From contig NZ_ARYL01000025.1 in assembly GCF_000685295.1 (NCBI RefSeq), positions 1 through 58,667 on the forward strand: a stretch of DNA of 58,667 nucleotides. The letters are read 5' to 3'. This document shows, piece after piece, positions 37,390-46,895 of the stretch. Numbering within the stretch: the stretch's first letter is position 1; every line of letters begins with the position of its first letter. A program made the translations under genes and the position numbers. Below the pieces are notes generated by a model. The model saw nothing but the letters and a program-made list of their open reading frames with translations. It ran no database searches and was not told the origin of the DNA. This DNA is from Hyphomonas oceanitis SCH89 (lineage in GTDB: Bacteria; Pseudomonadota; Alphaproteobacteria; Caulobacterales; Hyphomonadaceae).

Positions 37390-38292
37390 ATGGCCCAGAT
37401 TACTGCTGCGCTCGTCAAGGAACTGCGCGAGAAAACCGGCGCAGGCATGATGGATGCGAAAAAAGCCCTCGTTGAGAATGACGGCGACGAAGAAGCCGCC
37501 ATCGAGTGGCTGCGCGCCAAAGGCCTGTCCAAAGCTGCCAAGAAGTCGGGCCGCACCGCTGCTGACGGCCTCGTGGCTGTGAAAGTGTCGGCTGACGGCA
37601 AGTCCGGCGCGATCGTCGAACTGAACGCTGAGACCGACTTCGTAGCCCGCAACGAAGGCTTCCAGAAAGCCCTCGCCGGCATCGCTGAAGCCGCACTCGG
37701 CACCGGTGGTTCGGTTGAAGCTGTCGCCGCTGCGCCTGCACCAGACGGCAACGGCACGGTTGACGACATGATCAAGCGCATGATCGCCACGATCGGCGAG
37801 AACATGACGCTGCGCCGTTCGGCCAAGGTCTCGGCTGACAAGGTTGCTTCCTATATCCACAACGCCGAAACGGCTGGCATGGGTAAAGTCGGCGTCCTGG
37901 TGGCCCTGTCGGGTTCCGGCGATCTGGAAGATATCGGTCGCAAGATCGCGATGCACATCGCTGCAACGTCGCCGGCTGCTGCCACGACGGACGAGCTCGA
38001 CCCGGCTCTGGTTGAAACCGAGAAGCGCGTGCTGACCGAGCAGGCCCGCGAAAGCGGCAAGCCTGACAATATCATCGAAGGCATGATCAAGGGCCGGATG
38101 CAGAAGTTCTACAAGGAAGTTGTTCTTCTCGAGCAGCCCTTTGTCATGAACCCTGACCAGACGGTTGCCGCCTATCTGAAAGATCAAGGCGCGACATTGA
38201 CGGGCTTCGTTCACTTCAAACTGGGTGAAGGTATTGAAAAAGCTGCGGATAACTTCGCAGATGAAGTGGCTTCCCTCACAAAAGGCAGCTGA
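37390..38292 (+). CDS. tsf: Elongation factor Ts
   Basis: The 300-residue guanine nucleotide exchange factor for EF-Tu starts with [26 protein letters not shown] and continues [43 protein letters not shown] follows. The first segments are the UBA-like domain and the TDFVARN motif that contacts EF-Tu. Length and order are standard. A strong intrinsic terminator lies 39 bases after its stop, ending the rpsB-tsf unit. Confidence 0.97.
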   Translation: MAQITAALVKELREKTGAGMMDAKKALVENDGDEEAAIEWLRAKGLSKAAKKSGRTAADGLVAVKVSADGKSGAIVELNAETDFVARNEGFQKALAGIAEAALGTGGSVEAVAAAPAPDGNGTVDDMIKRMIATIGENMTLRRSAKVSADKVASYIHNAETAGMGKVGVLVALSGSGDLEDIGRKIAMHIAATSPAAATTDELDPALVETEKRVLTEQARESGKPDNIIEGMIKGRMQKFYKEVVLLEQPFVMNPDQTVAAYLKDQGATLTGFVHFKLGEGIEKAADNFADEVASLTKGS

Positions 38293-38330
38293 TCGGGCTT
38301 GCCTTTAGCCCCACGTGAGGCCTTAAACAG

Positions 38331-38366
38331 TCCCGGCTGCCCATGACAGGCAGCCGGGAATCTTTT
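38331..38366 (+). terminator. Rho-independent terminator after tsf
   Basis: An 11-base-pair perfect stem (38331-38341 with 38349-38359, core CCCGGCTGCC/GGCAGCCGGG) closes a 7-base loop. The tail ATCTTTT follows. This is the clearest intrinsic terminator in the window and separates rpsB-tsf from pyrH. Confidence 0.85.
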
Positions 38367-38404
38367 AGGAGCTCTATTCAGGGCTTCAAGTGACGGAGAA
38401 AGCT

Positions 38405-39160
38405 ATGCCAGGCGAGAATCCGGAGACCAGCCCGCTAAAATACAAGCGTGTGCTCCTCAAACTGTCCGGCGAGGCCCTTATGGGCCCCGGCCAGTTCGGC
38501 ATCGACATCCCCACCGTTGAACAGTTCGCCAAAGCCATTGCAGGGGCCCGCACAGCCGGAGCCGAAATCTGCCTCGTCATCGGGGGTGGCAACATCTTCC
38601 GGGGCATGGCGGGCGCTGCCAAGGGCATGGAGCGGGCGCAGGCTGACAGCATGGGCATGCTGGCCACGGTCATGAACGCCCTCGCCATGCAAAGCGTGCT
38701 CGAAAGCCAGGGCGTGCCAACGCGCGTCCAGTCGGCCATCAACATGGACCAGATCTGCGAGCCCTACATCCGTCGCCGCGCCCAGCGCCACATGGAAAAG
38801 GGCCGCGTCGTTATCTTCGCCGCCGGCATCGGCAACCCCTTCTTCACAACGGACACGGGCGCTGCCCTGCGCTGCATCGAAATGAATTGCGACGCGCTTT
38901 TGAAGGGCACACAGGTCGACGGCGTCTATACGGCCGACCCCAAGCTCGACAGCACCGCGACACGGTATGAGAAGGTGGCCTATCAGGAATTGCTGGCCAA
39001 AGACCTGCGAGTCATGGATTCGTCAGCCGTCAGCCTCATGCGTGACAACAATGTCCCGATTGTGGTTTTCTCGCTCAAGGAAGAAGGTTCGCTCCTGAAT
39101 GTCCTGCACGGGCGGGGCACATCGACAACGATATCGAACGAAGGAGGGGTCGCGAAATGA
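38405..39160 (+). CDS. pyrH: Uridylate kinase
   Basis: The 251-residue hexameric UMP kinase belongs to the amino-acid kinase fold and makes UDP. Blocks are [15 protein letters not shown] at the N-terminus, [33 protein letters not shown] and [16 protein letters not shown]. The ATG at 38405 has GGAG 7 bases upstream. A GTG at 38390 is an alternative that adds five residues (MTEKA). Its own promoter is expected, since the tsf terminator is just upstream. The stop overlaps frr (ATGA). Confidence 0.96.
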   Translation: MPGENPETSPLKYKRVLLKLSGEALMGPGQFGIDIPTVEQFAKAIAGARTAGAEICLVIGGGNIFRGMAGAAKGMERAQADSMGMLATVMNALAMQSVLESQGVPTRVQSAINMDQICEPYIRRRAQRHMEKGRVVIFAAGIGNPFFTTDTGAALRCIEMNCDALLKGTQVDGVYTADPKLDSTATRYEKVAYQELLAKDLRVMDSSAVSLMRDNNVPIVVFSLKEEGSLLNVLHGRGTSTTISNEGGVAK

Positions 39161-39711
39161 CCTATGAAAAGAAGGATCTTGAACGCCGGATGGAAGGCGC
39201 GCTGACGTCGCTGTCGACCGAGTTCAGCGGCCTGCGTACGGGCCGGGCTTCGGTAAACCTGCTCGATTCGATCAACGTGCCCGCCTATGGCTCGACCGTG
39301 CCCCTGTCCCAGGTCGCTTCGGTGTCCGTCACCGACATGCGCATGCTGTCCGTCAACGTGTGGGACAAGACCGTTGTTGGCGCTACGGACCGCGCCATCC
39401 GCGAGTCCGGTCTGGGCCTCAACCCGATCATGGATGGCCAGACCCTGCGCATTCCGATCCCACCGCTCAACGAAGAGCGCCGCGTGGAGCTGACCAAGAT
39501 TGCTGGCAAATATGCCGAAGCCGCAAAAGTCGCCGTGCGCAACATCCGCCGCGACGGCATGGACAGCCTGAAGAAGATGGAAAAGGACGGCGAGATCAGC
39601 GAAGACCGCCTCCACAGCCTCTCCGATGAAGTCCAGAAGCTGACAGATGCCTTTGTTGGCCGTGTGGATGACGCGCTTAAGGCTAAAGAAACGGAGATCA
39701 TGCAGGTCTAA
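39157..39711 (+). CDS. frr: Ribosome recycling factor
   Basis: The 184-residue factor splits post-termination ribosomes together with EF-G. It shows [69 protein letters not shown] and a C-terminal helix with [25 protein letters not shown]. It overlaps pyrH by 4 bases and uppS by one (TAATG), so the three are translationally coupled. Confidence 0.97.
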   Translation: MTYEKKDLERRMEGALTSLSTEFSGLRTGRASVNLLDSINVPAYGSTVPLSQVASVSVTDMRMLSVNVWDKTVVGATDRAIRESGLGLNPIMDGQTLRIPIPPLNEERRVELTKIAGKYAEAAKVAVRNIRRDGMDSLKKMEKDGEISEDRLHSLSDEVQKLTDAFVGRVDDALKAKETEIMQV

Positions 39712-40472
39712 TGTCTGCCGTATCCGCCTCTGATGTCACCAATGTTGTATCGGGGCAGCAGCCGGGGCTCTCCCATGTCGCGATCATCATGGATGGCAAT
39801 GGCCGCTGGGCCAAGGCGCGCGGCCTTCCGCGTGCAGCGGGTCATGAGCGCGGCGTTGAGGCCCTGAGGCGCACGGTTGAAGCAGCTGGTGAGATCGGCA
39901 TCCGCTACCTCACCGTATTCTCCTTCTCCACTGAGAACTGGCGCCGTCCTGCCGCCGAAGTGAACGCGCTGTTCGGCCTGCTGAAAGCCTACGTCCAGCG
40001 AGATTTGGCCCGGCTGACACAGGAGGGCGTTCGCGTTCGCATCATCGGCCAGCGCGAAGGCCTGCCGGCGGATGTCGCAGCCCTCGTCGACAAGGCTGAG
40101 CGCACGACGGCTGCGAACACCAAATTCTTCCTGACAATCGCCTTCAATTATGGTGGCCGCGAGGAGATCACCCGCGCTGCCCGCCGCATGGCCCGCGCAG
40201 TTGAAGCGGGTGAGCTGAAGGCCGACGACATCGACGAAACGCGTCTCGGCCACTTCCTCGATACGGAAATGCTGCCAGACCCCGATCTTCTCATCCGCAC
40301 CAGCGGCGAATACAGGCTCAGCAATTTCCTGCTCTGGCAGTGCGCTTATGCAGAACTCGTCTTCATGGATGTCCTGTGGCCGGACTTTGATCGTGCCTCC
40401 CTCGAGGAGGCTCTGGCGAAATATCAGGAGCGCGAACGCCGGTTCGGCGCGGTCACGCCTGGGGCCTACTAA
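39711..40472 (+). CDS. uppS: Undecaprenyl diphosphate synthase (cis-prenyltransferase)
   Basis: The 253-residue enzyme builds the C55 lipid carrier precursor for peptidoglycan and polysaccharide. The catalytic motif [14 protein letters not shown] contains D28. [11 protein letters not shown] and the C-terminal [29 protein letters not shown] are the other signature blocks. The N-terminus has about 20 extra polar residues. It overlaps cdsA by one base. Confidence 0.97.
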   Translation: MSAVSASDVTNVVSGQQPGLSHVAIIMDGNGRWAKARGLPRAAGHERGVEALRRTVEAAGEIGIRYLTVFSFSTENWRRPAAEVNALFGLLKAYVQRDLARLTQEGVRVRIIGQREGLPADVAALVDKAERTTAANTKFFLTIAFNYGGREEITRAARRMARAVEAGELKADDIDETRLGHFLDTEMLPDPDLLIRTSGEYRLSNFLLWQCAYAELVFMDVLWPDFDRASLEEALAKYQERERRFGAVTPGAY

Positions 40473-41290
40473 TGGGCGACTGGACGCCGCGCGACCGGCG
40501 GTTCTCAGAGCTTGGCCTGCGCCTGATGTCTGCGGCAGTGCTCATTCCCGTGGCCGTTGCGATGGTCTGGGCAGGCGGCTGGTGGCTTGGCATAGGCTGC
40601 GCCGTCTTTGCAGCAGCCATGGCCCATGAGTGGAGCCAGATAAGCGTTTTCCCGCGTCCGCGCGCCATGTCGGCTGCGGCGGCGCTGTGCCTGCTGTCGC
40701 TCCCGCTCGGCCTCGTCTGGGTCTCAGTGTTGGTTTTCGCTGCCGGGATGGTGTTTTGCGCCGTCGCAGCGGGCGGGACGCCGCGCTTTCGCAGTACAGC
40801 CATGTTCGGCCTTCTCTACGTCTCCGGCATGGCGGCCGGCCTCTATTTTCTCCGTTCTGGCCCATGGGATGGTCGCGCCGCGGCCCTGTTTTTCATGTCC
40901 CTCGTTTGGGCGTCTGATGCCGCCGCCTATTTCACCGGGCGCGGCCTCGGCGGACCCCGTCTGCTGCCAAGCGAGAGCCCGAACAAGACCTGGAGCGGTG
41001 CGCTGGGTGCCGTGACAGCCTGCGGCCTCTGCGGCCTCGCTATCGGCGACATCGAAATGGCGTCTTATCCTGTATGGATTGCAGCAGGCGTGGGCACGTC
41101 CATCGTGGCCCAGGTCGGGGATCTCTTCGAGAGTGGCATCAAGCGCCGCTTCAAGGTCAAGGATGCGGGCACATTGTTGCCGGGACATGGCGGCGTGCTG
41201 GACCGTGTGGACGGCCTGGGTGCTGTTTGTATTTTCGGATCGCTAGCGCTCTATGCCATACCGGGGTTCGCAGAAACGCTTGGATTCTAG
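40472..41290 (+). CDS. cdsA: Phosphatidate cytidylyltransferase (CDP-diacylglycerol synthase)
   Basis: The 272-residue membrane protein has several hydrophobic segments and ends with the family signature region DLFESGIKRRFKVKDAGTLLPGHGGVLDRVDGLGAV. It converts phosphatidic acid and CTP to CDP-diacylglycerol, the precursor of all phospholipids. ESPNKTWSGALGAVTACGL is a further conserved block. It is four bases from dxr and overlaps uppS. Confidence 0.95.
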   Translation: MGDWTPRDRRFSELGLRLMSAAVLIPVAVAMVWAGGWWLGIGCAVFAAAMAHEWSQISVFPRPRAMSAAAALCLLSLPLGLVWVSVLVFAAGMVFCAVAAGGTPRFRSTAMFGLLYVSGMAAGLYFLRSGPWDGRAAALFFMSLVWASDAAAYFTGRGLGGPRLLPSESPNKTWSGALGAVTACGLCGLAIGDIEMASYPVWIAAGVGTSIVAQVGDLFESGIKRRFKVKDAGTLLPGHGGVLDRVDGLGAVCIFGSLALYAIPGFAETLGF

Positions 41291-41293
41291 TTT

Positions 41294-42493
41294 ATGGCCC
41301 ACCCCCGTCGTATTTCCATTATGGGCTCGACAGGCTCGATAGGGACGTCTGCCCTTGATGTCGTGGCGCAGGCCAATGCTGCAGGCGATACATCCTTTGA
41401 AATCGTCGTACTGGCAGCGGGCAGGGATGCTGCATCCCTTGCAGAGCAGGCGCTGGCCGTCAGACCGGAAATCGCCGTCATCGCTGACGAGAGCCAATTG
41501 CCGGAGCTGCGGGACCGTCTGGCGGGCACTGGCATTGAAACGGCCGGCGGAACCTCGGCCATCACAGAATCAGCGACACGTCCCTGCGACCGTATTCTGG
41601 CAGCCATCGTGGGCGCAGCAGGGCTGGCCTCGACGCTCGCCGCCGTGCGCCAGGGTACGGATGTCGCCATCGCCAACAAGGAAAGCATTGTCTGCGGTGG
41701 CAAGCTGATCCTGTCAGAAGCCGCCAGGTCCGGCGCGCGTATTCTCCCTGTTGATTCGGAACATAGTGGCATATTCCAGTCCATCGGCGACGGTCGGTCG
41801 CTCGAGAAGCTCAGCATCACAGCCTCCGGCGGCCCGTTCCGCACTGCGTCGCTGGAACAAATGGCCGGGGTAACGCCCGCTGAGGCGGCCGCCCACCCCA
41901 ACTGGGCGATGGGCATCAAGAATTCCATCGATAGCGCGACCTTGATGAACAAGGCCCTCGAATTCATCGAAGCCGCTTACCTGTTCGACGTGGATGCGGC
42001 GCAGATTGAAGTCCTCGTGCATCCACAATCCATCATCCATGGCATGGCCCATTTTACGGATGGCTCGGTGATCGCGCAGCTGAGCATGCCCGACATGCGC
42101 GCCCCGATTGCTTATGCTCTTGGCTGGCCGGACCGGTTAACCACGAATGTCGCCCGGCTCGACCTGGCGGCGTTGGGGCGCCTCGACTTCGAACCTGTTG
42201 ATCCTTCGCGCTTTCCGGCCATCGAACTCGCCCGCCGCGCGATAAGTCTCGGTACGGGCGGTACTACGGTATTAAATAGCGCTAATGAATCAGCCGTTTC
42301 TGCATTTATTGCGGGTCAATGCGGATTTCTGGACATAAGCTGGGTCGTAGAAGAAGCCTTGAGTCGCTTTTCTTCCGGTAATATGGCCTCTTTGGCCTGT
42401 GACACGCTGGACGAAATAGCTTATCTGGACCAGTTCGGCCGTGATACGGCGACCGAATTGTTAAGAATGGCCCCTAGCCGGGCAGGAGGGTAA
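41294..42493 (+). CDS. dxr: 1-deoxy-D-xylulose 5-phosphate reductoisomerase
   Basis: The 399-residue NADPH enzyme makes 2-C-methyl-erythritol 4-phosphate in the non-mevalonate isoprenoid pathway, which supplies uppS. The cofactor loop ISIMGSTGSIGTSALDVV starts at about residue 7. ALANKESIVCGG-type (here AIANKESIVCGGKL) and PVDSEHSGIFQS are metal/substrate blocks. SGGPFRTASLEQMAGVTPAEAAAHPNWAMGIKNSIDSATLMNKALE is the catalytic core. The length is normal. rseP follows after 5 bases. Confidence 0.97.
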   Translation: MAHPRRISIMGSTGSIGTSALDVVAQANAAGDTSFEIVVLAAGRDAASLAEQALAVRPEIAVIADESQLPELRDRLAGTGIETAGGTSAITESATRPCDRILAAIVGAAGLASTLAAVRQGTDVAIANKESIVCGGKLILSEAARSGARILPVDSEHSGIFQSIGDGRSLEKLSITASGGPFRTASLEQMAGVTPAEAAAHPNWAMGIKNSIDSATLMNKALEFIEAAYLFDVDAAQIEVLVHPQSIIHGMAHFTDGSVIAQLSMPDMRAPIAYALGWPDRLTTNVARLDLAALGRLDFEPVDPSRFPAIELARRAISLGTGGTTVLNSANESAVSAFIAGQCGFLDISWVVEEALSRFSSGNMASLACDTLDEIAYLDQFGRDTATELLRMAPSRAGG

Positions 42494-42498
42494 GTCGT

Positions 42499-43668
42499 TT
42501 GGGTCAGCTGCTTAGCCAGGGTCCGCTCTTCATCGTATGCCTCGTCTTCATGATGGGCATCGTCGTGATCATTCACGAGCTTGGACATTTCCTCGTGGGC
42601 CGCCTCTTCGGCGCCGCCGTCGAGTCCTTTTCCGTTGGCTTTGGTCGTCCCATTTTCGAACGCAAGGACAAGGTCGGCACGCGCTGGCGCGTCAACTGGA
42701 TCCCGCTTGGCGGTTTCGTGAAATTCGTCGGCGAAAGCCAGCTGGCCGGTGATGTCGGCAAGATGGAGCAGGGTCCTGTAGGGAAGGCGTATAAGAGCCT
42801 GACCGTCTGGCAGCGCATGCTCGTCAGCCTTGCGGGGCCGCTGGCCAATTTCGTCCTCGCAAGCCTGATCTTCGCACTCATCCTGGGTACGCATGGCCGG
42901 ACGAATTATTCCATCGGCATCGCTGACGTGGTGGCAGACTCACCCGCTGAACGCGGCGGCATGAAGGCTGGCGACGCCTTTGTCAGTGTCAATGGCCATC
43001 CGGTCACGGATGCGAGCAGCATCACCATTCCGATCATGCTCAATCCGAATGAAGAAATGACGTTCGAAGTGCTGCGCGATGGCGCGCCCGTTGCCCTGAA
43101 AGTGACGCCGGACGAAGTGGTTCGCGAAAACGAATTCGGCCAGATGGTGCCGCAGGCAACCATCGGCATCGCCATGGCGCGCATCGCGGTTGGCGAACGT
43201 GTCAAATACAACCCCGTCCAGGCGCTTGGCGCTGGGGTGGTGGAAACCGGCGCTACGATTGACCGGACCGTGACCATGCTGTCGCGCATCGTGACGGGCA
43301 AAATGTCCGTGCACACGATGACAGGCCCGGTTGGGATCGGTGATATTTCGCGGCGTGTCGTCAACAAGGTCTGGGAACAGCCGGACGTCAGCCAGACGGC
43401 TAAGCTGGAACAACTGTTCTGGATGCTCCTCAGCATCTGTGCCGCCATTTCCGTGGGTGTCGGCTTCTTCAACCTTCTGCCACTGCCTGTGCTGGATGGC
43501 GGACACCTCGTCTTTCATGCTTATGAGGCGATTGCGGGCAGGGAACTGCCAGAGAAAGTGCAGGAGATGAGCCTGACATTCGGTCTGATCCTGTTATTGG
43601 GGATGGTAGTGGTGATCACATGGGGTGACATCATGGAGACCGGCTTGTTCGGGGGAACGGGCGGCTGA
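42499..43668 (+). CDS. rseP: RIP metalloprotease RseP (site-2 protease, MmpA type)
   Basis: The 389-residue inner-membrane zinc protease has HELGH (H26, E27, H30) in its first helix. One PDZ domain lies around residues 115-200. The third metal ligand region LPLPVLDGGHL falls near residue 332. It cleaves membrane-bound anti-sigma factors or other signalling proteins within the bilayer. The single PDZ domain matches the shorter alphaproteobacterial MmpA form. The start is a TTG at 42499 with an excellent AGGAGGG 8 bases upstream. It precedes bamA, as in many proteobacteria. Confidence 0.95.
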   Translation: MGQLLSQGPLFIVCLVFMMGIVVIIHELGHFLVGRLFGAAVESFSVGFGRPIFERKDKVGTRWRVNWIPLGGFVKFVGESQLAGDVGKMEQGPVGKAYKSLTVWQRMLVSLAGPLANFVLASLIFALILGTHGRTNYSIGIADVVADSPAERGGMKAGDAFVSVNGHPVTDASSITIPIMLNPNEEMTFEVLRDGAPVALKVTPDEVVRENEFGQMVPQATIGIAMARIAVGERVKYNPVQALGAGVVETGATIDRTVTMLSRIVTGKMSVHTMTGPVGIGDISRRVVNKVWEQPDVSQTAKLEQLFWMLLSICAAISVGVGFFNLLPLPVLDGGHLVFHAYEAIAGRELPEKVQEMSLTFGLILLLGMVVVITWGDIMETGLFGGTGG

Positions 43669-43707
43669 TACGGCTGCCTCAGAAATAACAAGAAAGATTT
43701 GTCCACA

Positions 43708-46263
43708 ATGCGTAAGTTCCTTGCAGCAACCCTTATGGCGACCAGCGTCTTTTCGTTTGTCGTCCTGCCGGGACTGACCAATACCGCCGAAGCGCAGGAA
43801 GACAGCCGCTATGGCGGTACGATCCGGTCCATTCTGGTTGAGGGCAACCAGCGTATCGAAGCGCGTACTGTGCAATCGTATCTCTTGGTCGAGCCGGGTG
43901 ATCCGTTTGATCCGGAACGTATCGATCTCTCCCTGAAGACCCTGTTCGCCACGAACCTTTTCGCTGACGTCTCCATTGACCGAAGCGGGGATGACCTGCT
44001 CGTTCGCGTCGTTGAAAACCCCATCATCAACCGCGTGATCTTCGAGGGTAACAAGGCCCTCAAGGACGACAAGTTCAAGGAAGAGGTTCAGGCAGCCCCG
44101 CGCGGAATCTTCACCGCCGCACGTGTTCAGGCCGACGTTCAGCGCATTCTGGAACTGTACCGCCAGTCCGGTCGGTTCGCCGCCAAGGTCGAGCCGCAAT
44201 ACAAGCCGCTGGAGCAGAACCGCGTCGACCTCGTGTTCGAAATCACGGAAGGCCCCGTCACCGGCGTTCGCTCGATCAACTTTATCGGCAACAAGGCCTA
44301 TTCCGACTCCCGCCTGCGTAGCGAGATCGTGACCCGCCAGTCCCGCCTGTGGCGCTTCTTCAGCTCGAATGACAACTATGACCCTGGCCGTCTCGAATAT
44401 GACCGCGAGAAGCTGCGCGAGTTCTACCAGAACAATGGTTATTACGATTTCCGCGTGGACTCGGCTGTCGCCGAACTGACGCCGGACCAGAAAGACTTCT
44501 ACATCACGATGACCATCGATGAAGGTCGTCAGTATGATTTCGGTGAAGTGAAGGTCGAAACCGCGCTTGAGAAACTGGACGCCAAGGCCCTTCGTGCGGC
44601 CGTACCGATCCAGACGGGCGATCTCTTCCGCGGCAACCTGATCGAAGAAACAATCGATACGCTGACATATGCTGCCGGTATCGCAGGCTATGCCTTCGTT
44701 GATATCCGTCCGCAACTTGATGTGAACCCGGATACGGGCCGCATCGATGTCACCTTCGCCGTGGATGAGGGGCCGCGCGTTTATATCGAGCGCATCAATA
44801 TCGTCGGCAATACGCAGACACTCGACCGCGTCATCCGCCGTGAACTGCGCATTTCCGAAGGTGACGCCTTCAACCGCATCCTGCTCGACCGTTCCAAGAA
44901 CCGTGTCCGCGCGCTTGGCTTCTTCAAGGATGTTGAGATCGTCGAAAACCCGGGTGACGGTCCGGACAAGAGCATTGTCGACGTGAAGGTCACAGAGCAG
45001 CCAACCGGCGAGCTCTCCTTCGCAGCGGGCTTCTCTTCGGTCGACTCCTATCTCTTCGATCTGAGCGCCTCACAGCGCAACCTGCGGGGCCGTGGCCAGT
45101 CGGTCGTCGCCCGTGTGTCGACCTCCAGCCGCCAGCAGGTCGTTGACCTGCGCTTCACAGAGCCCCGCTTCCTTGATCGCAACCTGTCGGCTGGCGTCGA
45201 TCTCTACGCCACAAAGCAGGACTTCAAGAAGTATGGCAGCTACACCGCCGAGACGATTGGTACCGGCCTGCGCGTCGGCTTCCCGCTCAGCGAGCGGATG
45301 CAGATGGGGCTCAGCTACAAGATCCAGTCTGATGACGTTCAGATCCCGGACCGCAACATTATCATTGATACGACGACCGGATTTCAGTCGGGTCGATTGG
45401 TCCAGACAGCGGGTGCCGACACACCTAACGATGCGACGGATGATAAATTCCGCCCTGCGACACCGGAAGATTTTCCAGGCGAGCTTCTGATCGTCGACCA
45501 GTGTGATCCGCTCTACCTTCTGCGCGATTCCAGCTGCCGCTCCGAGCGCAGCGAACTGTCCAGCATCCTCGGCTACAGCTTCTTCTGGGACCGCACGAAC
45601 GATCCAATCCAGCCGACGCGCGGCTTTGACTTCCGCTTCAGCCAGGAAGTCGCCGGTCTTGGCGGTGATGTGAAATACCTTCGCACCGAAAGCAGCGCCT
45701 CACTTTACCGCGGTATCTGGAAAGACATCATTGCCAGCGCCCGTTTCTCGGGCGGCTATATCTTCCCTCTGGAAGACGGCCAGGGCATCCGGATCAACAA
45801 CCGCTTTTTCCGCGGTGGCAGCACGTTCCGGGGCTTCGACGTGGCCGGCCTCGGCCCACGTGAGATCGTGCGGGTTTACGACCCGGAGACCGGTGAACTC
45901 CTGTCGACGCGTCGCGGCAACTCGCTCGGGGGCAACCTCTACTATCAGGGTACGTTCGAACTCACCCTGCCAAGCGTGTTCCCTGAAGAGTACGGCATCA
46001 AGAGTGCCCTCTTTGCAGATGTCGGTGCTGTGGGAACGCTTCGCGGTCCTGATGTCAGCCCAACCGTCTACTACGAGCCAGGCGACGGCACGACCGCTGT
46101 CCGCCTGACCAAGGATGCCACAGCCCTGCGGGCATCGGCCGGTCTGAGCGTCTTCTGGGATTCCCCATTCGGGCCCATCCGCTTTGACTTCTCGCAGATC
46201 CTTCGCAGGGAAGACTATGACCGAACCGAAACTTTCCGGTTCTCAACCTCTACACGTTTCTAA
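43708..46263 (+). CDS. bamA: Outer membrane protein assembly factor BamA
   Basis: The 851-residue precursor has a signal peptide (MRKFLAATLMATSVFSF...), likely cleaved after AEA at about residue 30. Five POTRA domains (about residues 35-430) and a C-terminal 16-strand barrel follow. Barrel hallmarks are GRGQSVVARVSTSS, the internal STFRGFDVAGLGPRE loop carrying the conserved RGF motif, and the terminal strand ending in Phe (STSTRF). A long external loop around residues 560-615 contains two cysteines (C599, C610) that may form a disulfide. The ATG at 43708 gives a proper signal peptide; a TTG nine bases earlier is less likely. Confidence 0.96.
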   Translation: MRKFLAATLMATSVFSFVVLPGLTNTAEAQEDSRYGGTIRSILVEGNQRIEARTVQSYLLVEPGDPFDPERIDLSLKTLFATNLFADVSIDRSGDDLLVRVVENPIINRVIFEGNKALKDDKFKEEVQAAPRGIFTAARVQADVQRILELYRQSGRFAAKVEPQYKPLEQNRVDLVFEITEGPVTGVRSINFIGNKAYSDSRLRSEIVTRQSRLWRFFSSNDNYDPGRLEYDREKLREFYQNNGYYDFRVDSAVAELTPDQKDFYITMTIDEGRQYDFGEVKVETALEKLDAKALRAAVPIQTGDLFRGNLIEETIDTLTYAAGIAGYAFVDIRPQLDVNPDTGRIDVTFAVDEGPRVYIERINIVGNTQTLDRVIRRELRISEGDAFNRILLDRSKNRVRALGFFKDVEIVENPGDGPDKSIVDVKVTEQPTGELSFAAGFSSVDSYLFDLSASQRNLRGRGQSVVARVSTSSRQQVVDLRFTEPRFLDRNLSAGVDLYATKQDFKKYGSYTAETIGTGLRVGFPLSERMQMGLSYKIQSDDVQIPDRNIIIDTTTGFQSGRLVQTAGADTPNDATDDKFRPATPEDFPGELLIVDQCDPLYLLRDSSCRSERSELSSILGYSFFWDRTNDPIQPTRGFDFRFSQEVAGLGGDVKYLRTESSASLYRGIWKDIIASARFSGGYIFPLEDGQGIRINNRFFRGGSTFRGFDVAGLGPREIVRVYDPETGELLSTRRGNSLGGNLYYQGTFELTLPSVFPEEYGIKSALFADVGAVGTLRGPDVSPTVYYEPGDGTTAVRLTKDATALRASAGLSVFWDSPFGPIRFDFSQILRREDYDRTETFRFSTSTRF

Positions 46264-46291
46264 TCCAGAAATGCCAAACAGGAGACGGACC

Positions 46292-46882
46292 ATGTCCCTA
46301 TTCAAACACATGCTTTTTGCCCTTTCGCTGGTTGTCAGCGCTGCGGCCGTTACGGCCCCTGCAGCGTCTGCCCAGAGCGCGACCGTCGTCATGATCGACG
46401 AAGGCCGCATTCTCAGCGACAGCAAGGCTGGCAAGGACATCCAGACCAAACTGAAGAACCTTGAGACCCAGATGAAGAACGAACTGGAGCCAACCCGCGC
46501 CACGCTCGAAACCGACGGCAAGGCGCTTCAGGCCAAGGTCGAAGGCAAGACCCGTGAAGCGGTTGCTGCCGATACGGCGCTCGTCTCGCAACTCACCGCT
46601 TACCAGAACCGGGCCAATGCCTTTGCCCAGAAGCGCCAGACCGTCAGCCAGGAATTCCAGCTGACCGAGCGAGCCGCTCTGATCGAGTTCAACAAGGCGA
46701 TCGAACCCGTCCTGATGGAAGTCGTGAAGGAGAAGAATGCCCAGGTCGTCATGTCGAAATCCCAGGTCATCTACAGCTCGGATGCAATCGACGTAAGCGC
46801 TGCGGTTATCTCCAAGCTGGATGCTAAGACGCCGACGATCACGGTCACACGCCAGCGCGCGCCGGCCCAACCCGCACAATAG
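46292..46882 (+). CDS. skp: Periplasmic chaperone Skp/OmpH
   Basis: The 196-residue protein starts with a signal peptide (MSLFKHMLFALSLVVSAAAVTAPAASAQ). A long, charged, coiled-coil-like region follows (LKNLETQMKNELEPTRATLETDG..., ENKARAFAQKRQTVSQEFQLTERAAL-like). This is the OmpH/Skp family, which holds unfolded outer-membrane proteins on the way to BamA. The ATG at 46292 has GGAGA about 8 bases upstream. The frame stays open upstream through the bamA 3' end, but that stretch is not part of the protein. lpxD follows after 13 bases. Confidence 0.93.
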   Translation: MSLFKHMLFALSLVVSAAAVTAPAASAQSATVVMIDEGRILSDSKAGKDIQTKLKNLETQMKNELEPTRATLETDGKALQAKVEGKTREAVAADTALVSQLTAYQNRANAFAQKRQTVSQEFQLTERAALIEFNKAIEPVLMEVVKEKNAQVVMSKSQVIYSSDAIDVSAAVISKLDAKTPTITVTRQRAPAQPAQ

Positions 46883-46895
46883 GACGAATGGCTAG

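Noticed and set aside
43594..44715. A 373-codon minus-strand open frame opposite bamA
   Set aside because: Antisense to the POTRA-coding part of bamA with no homology or start signal.
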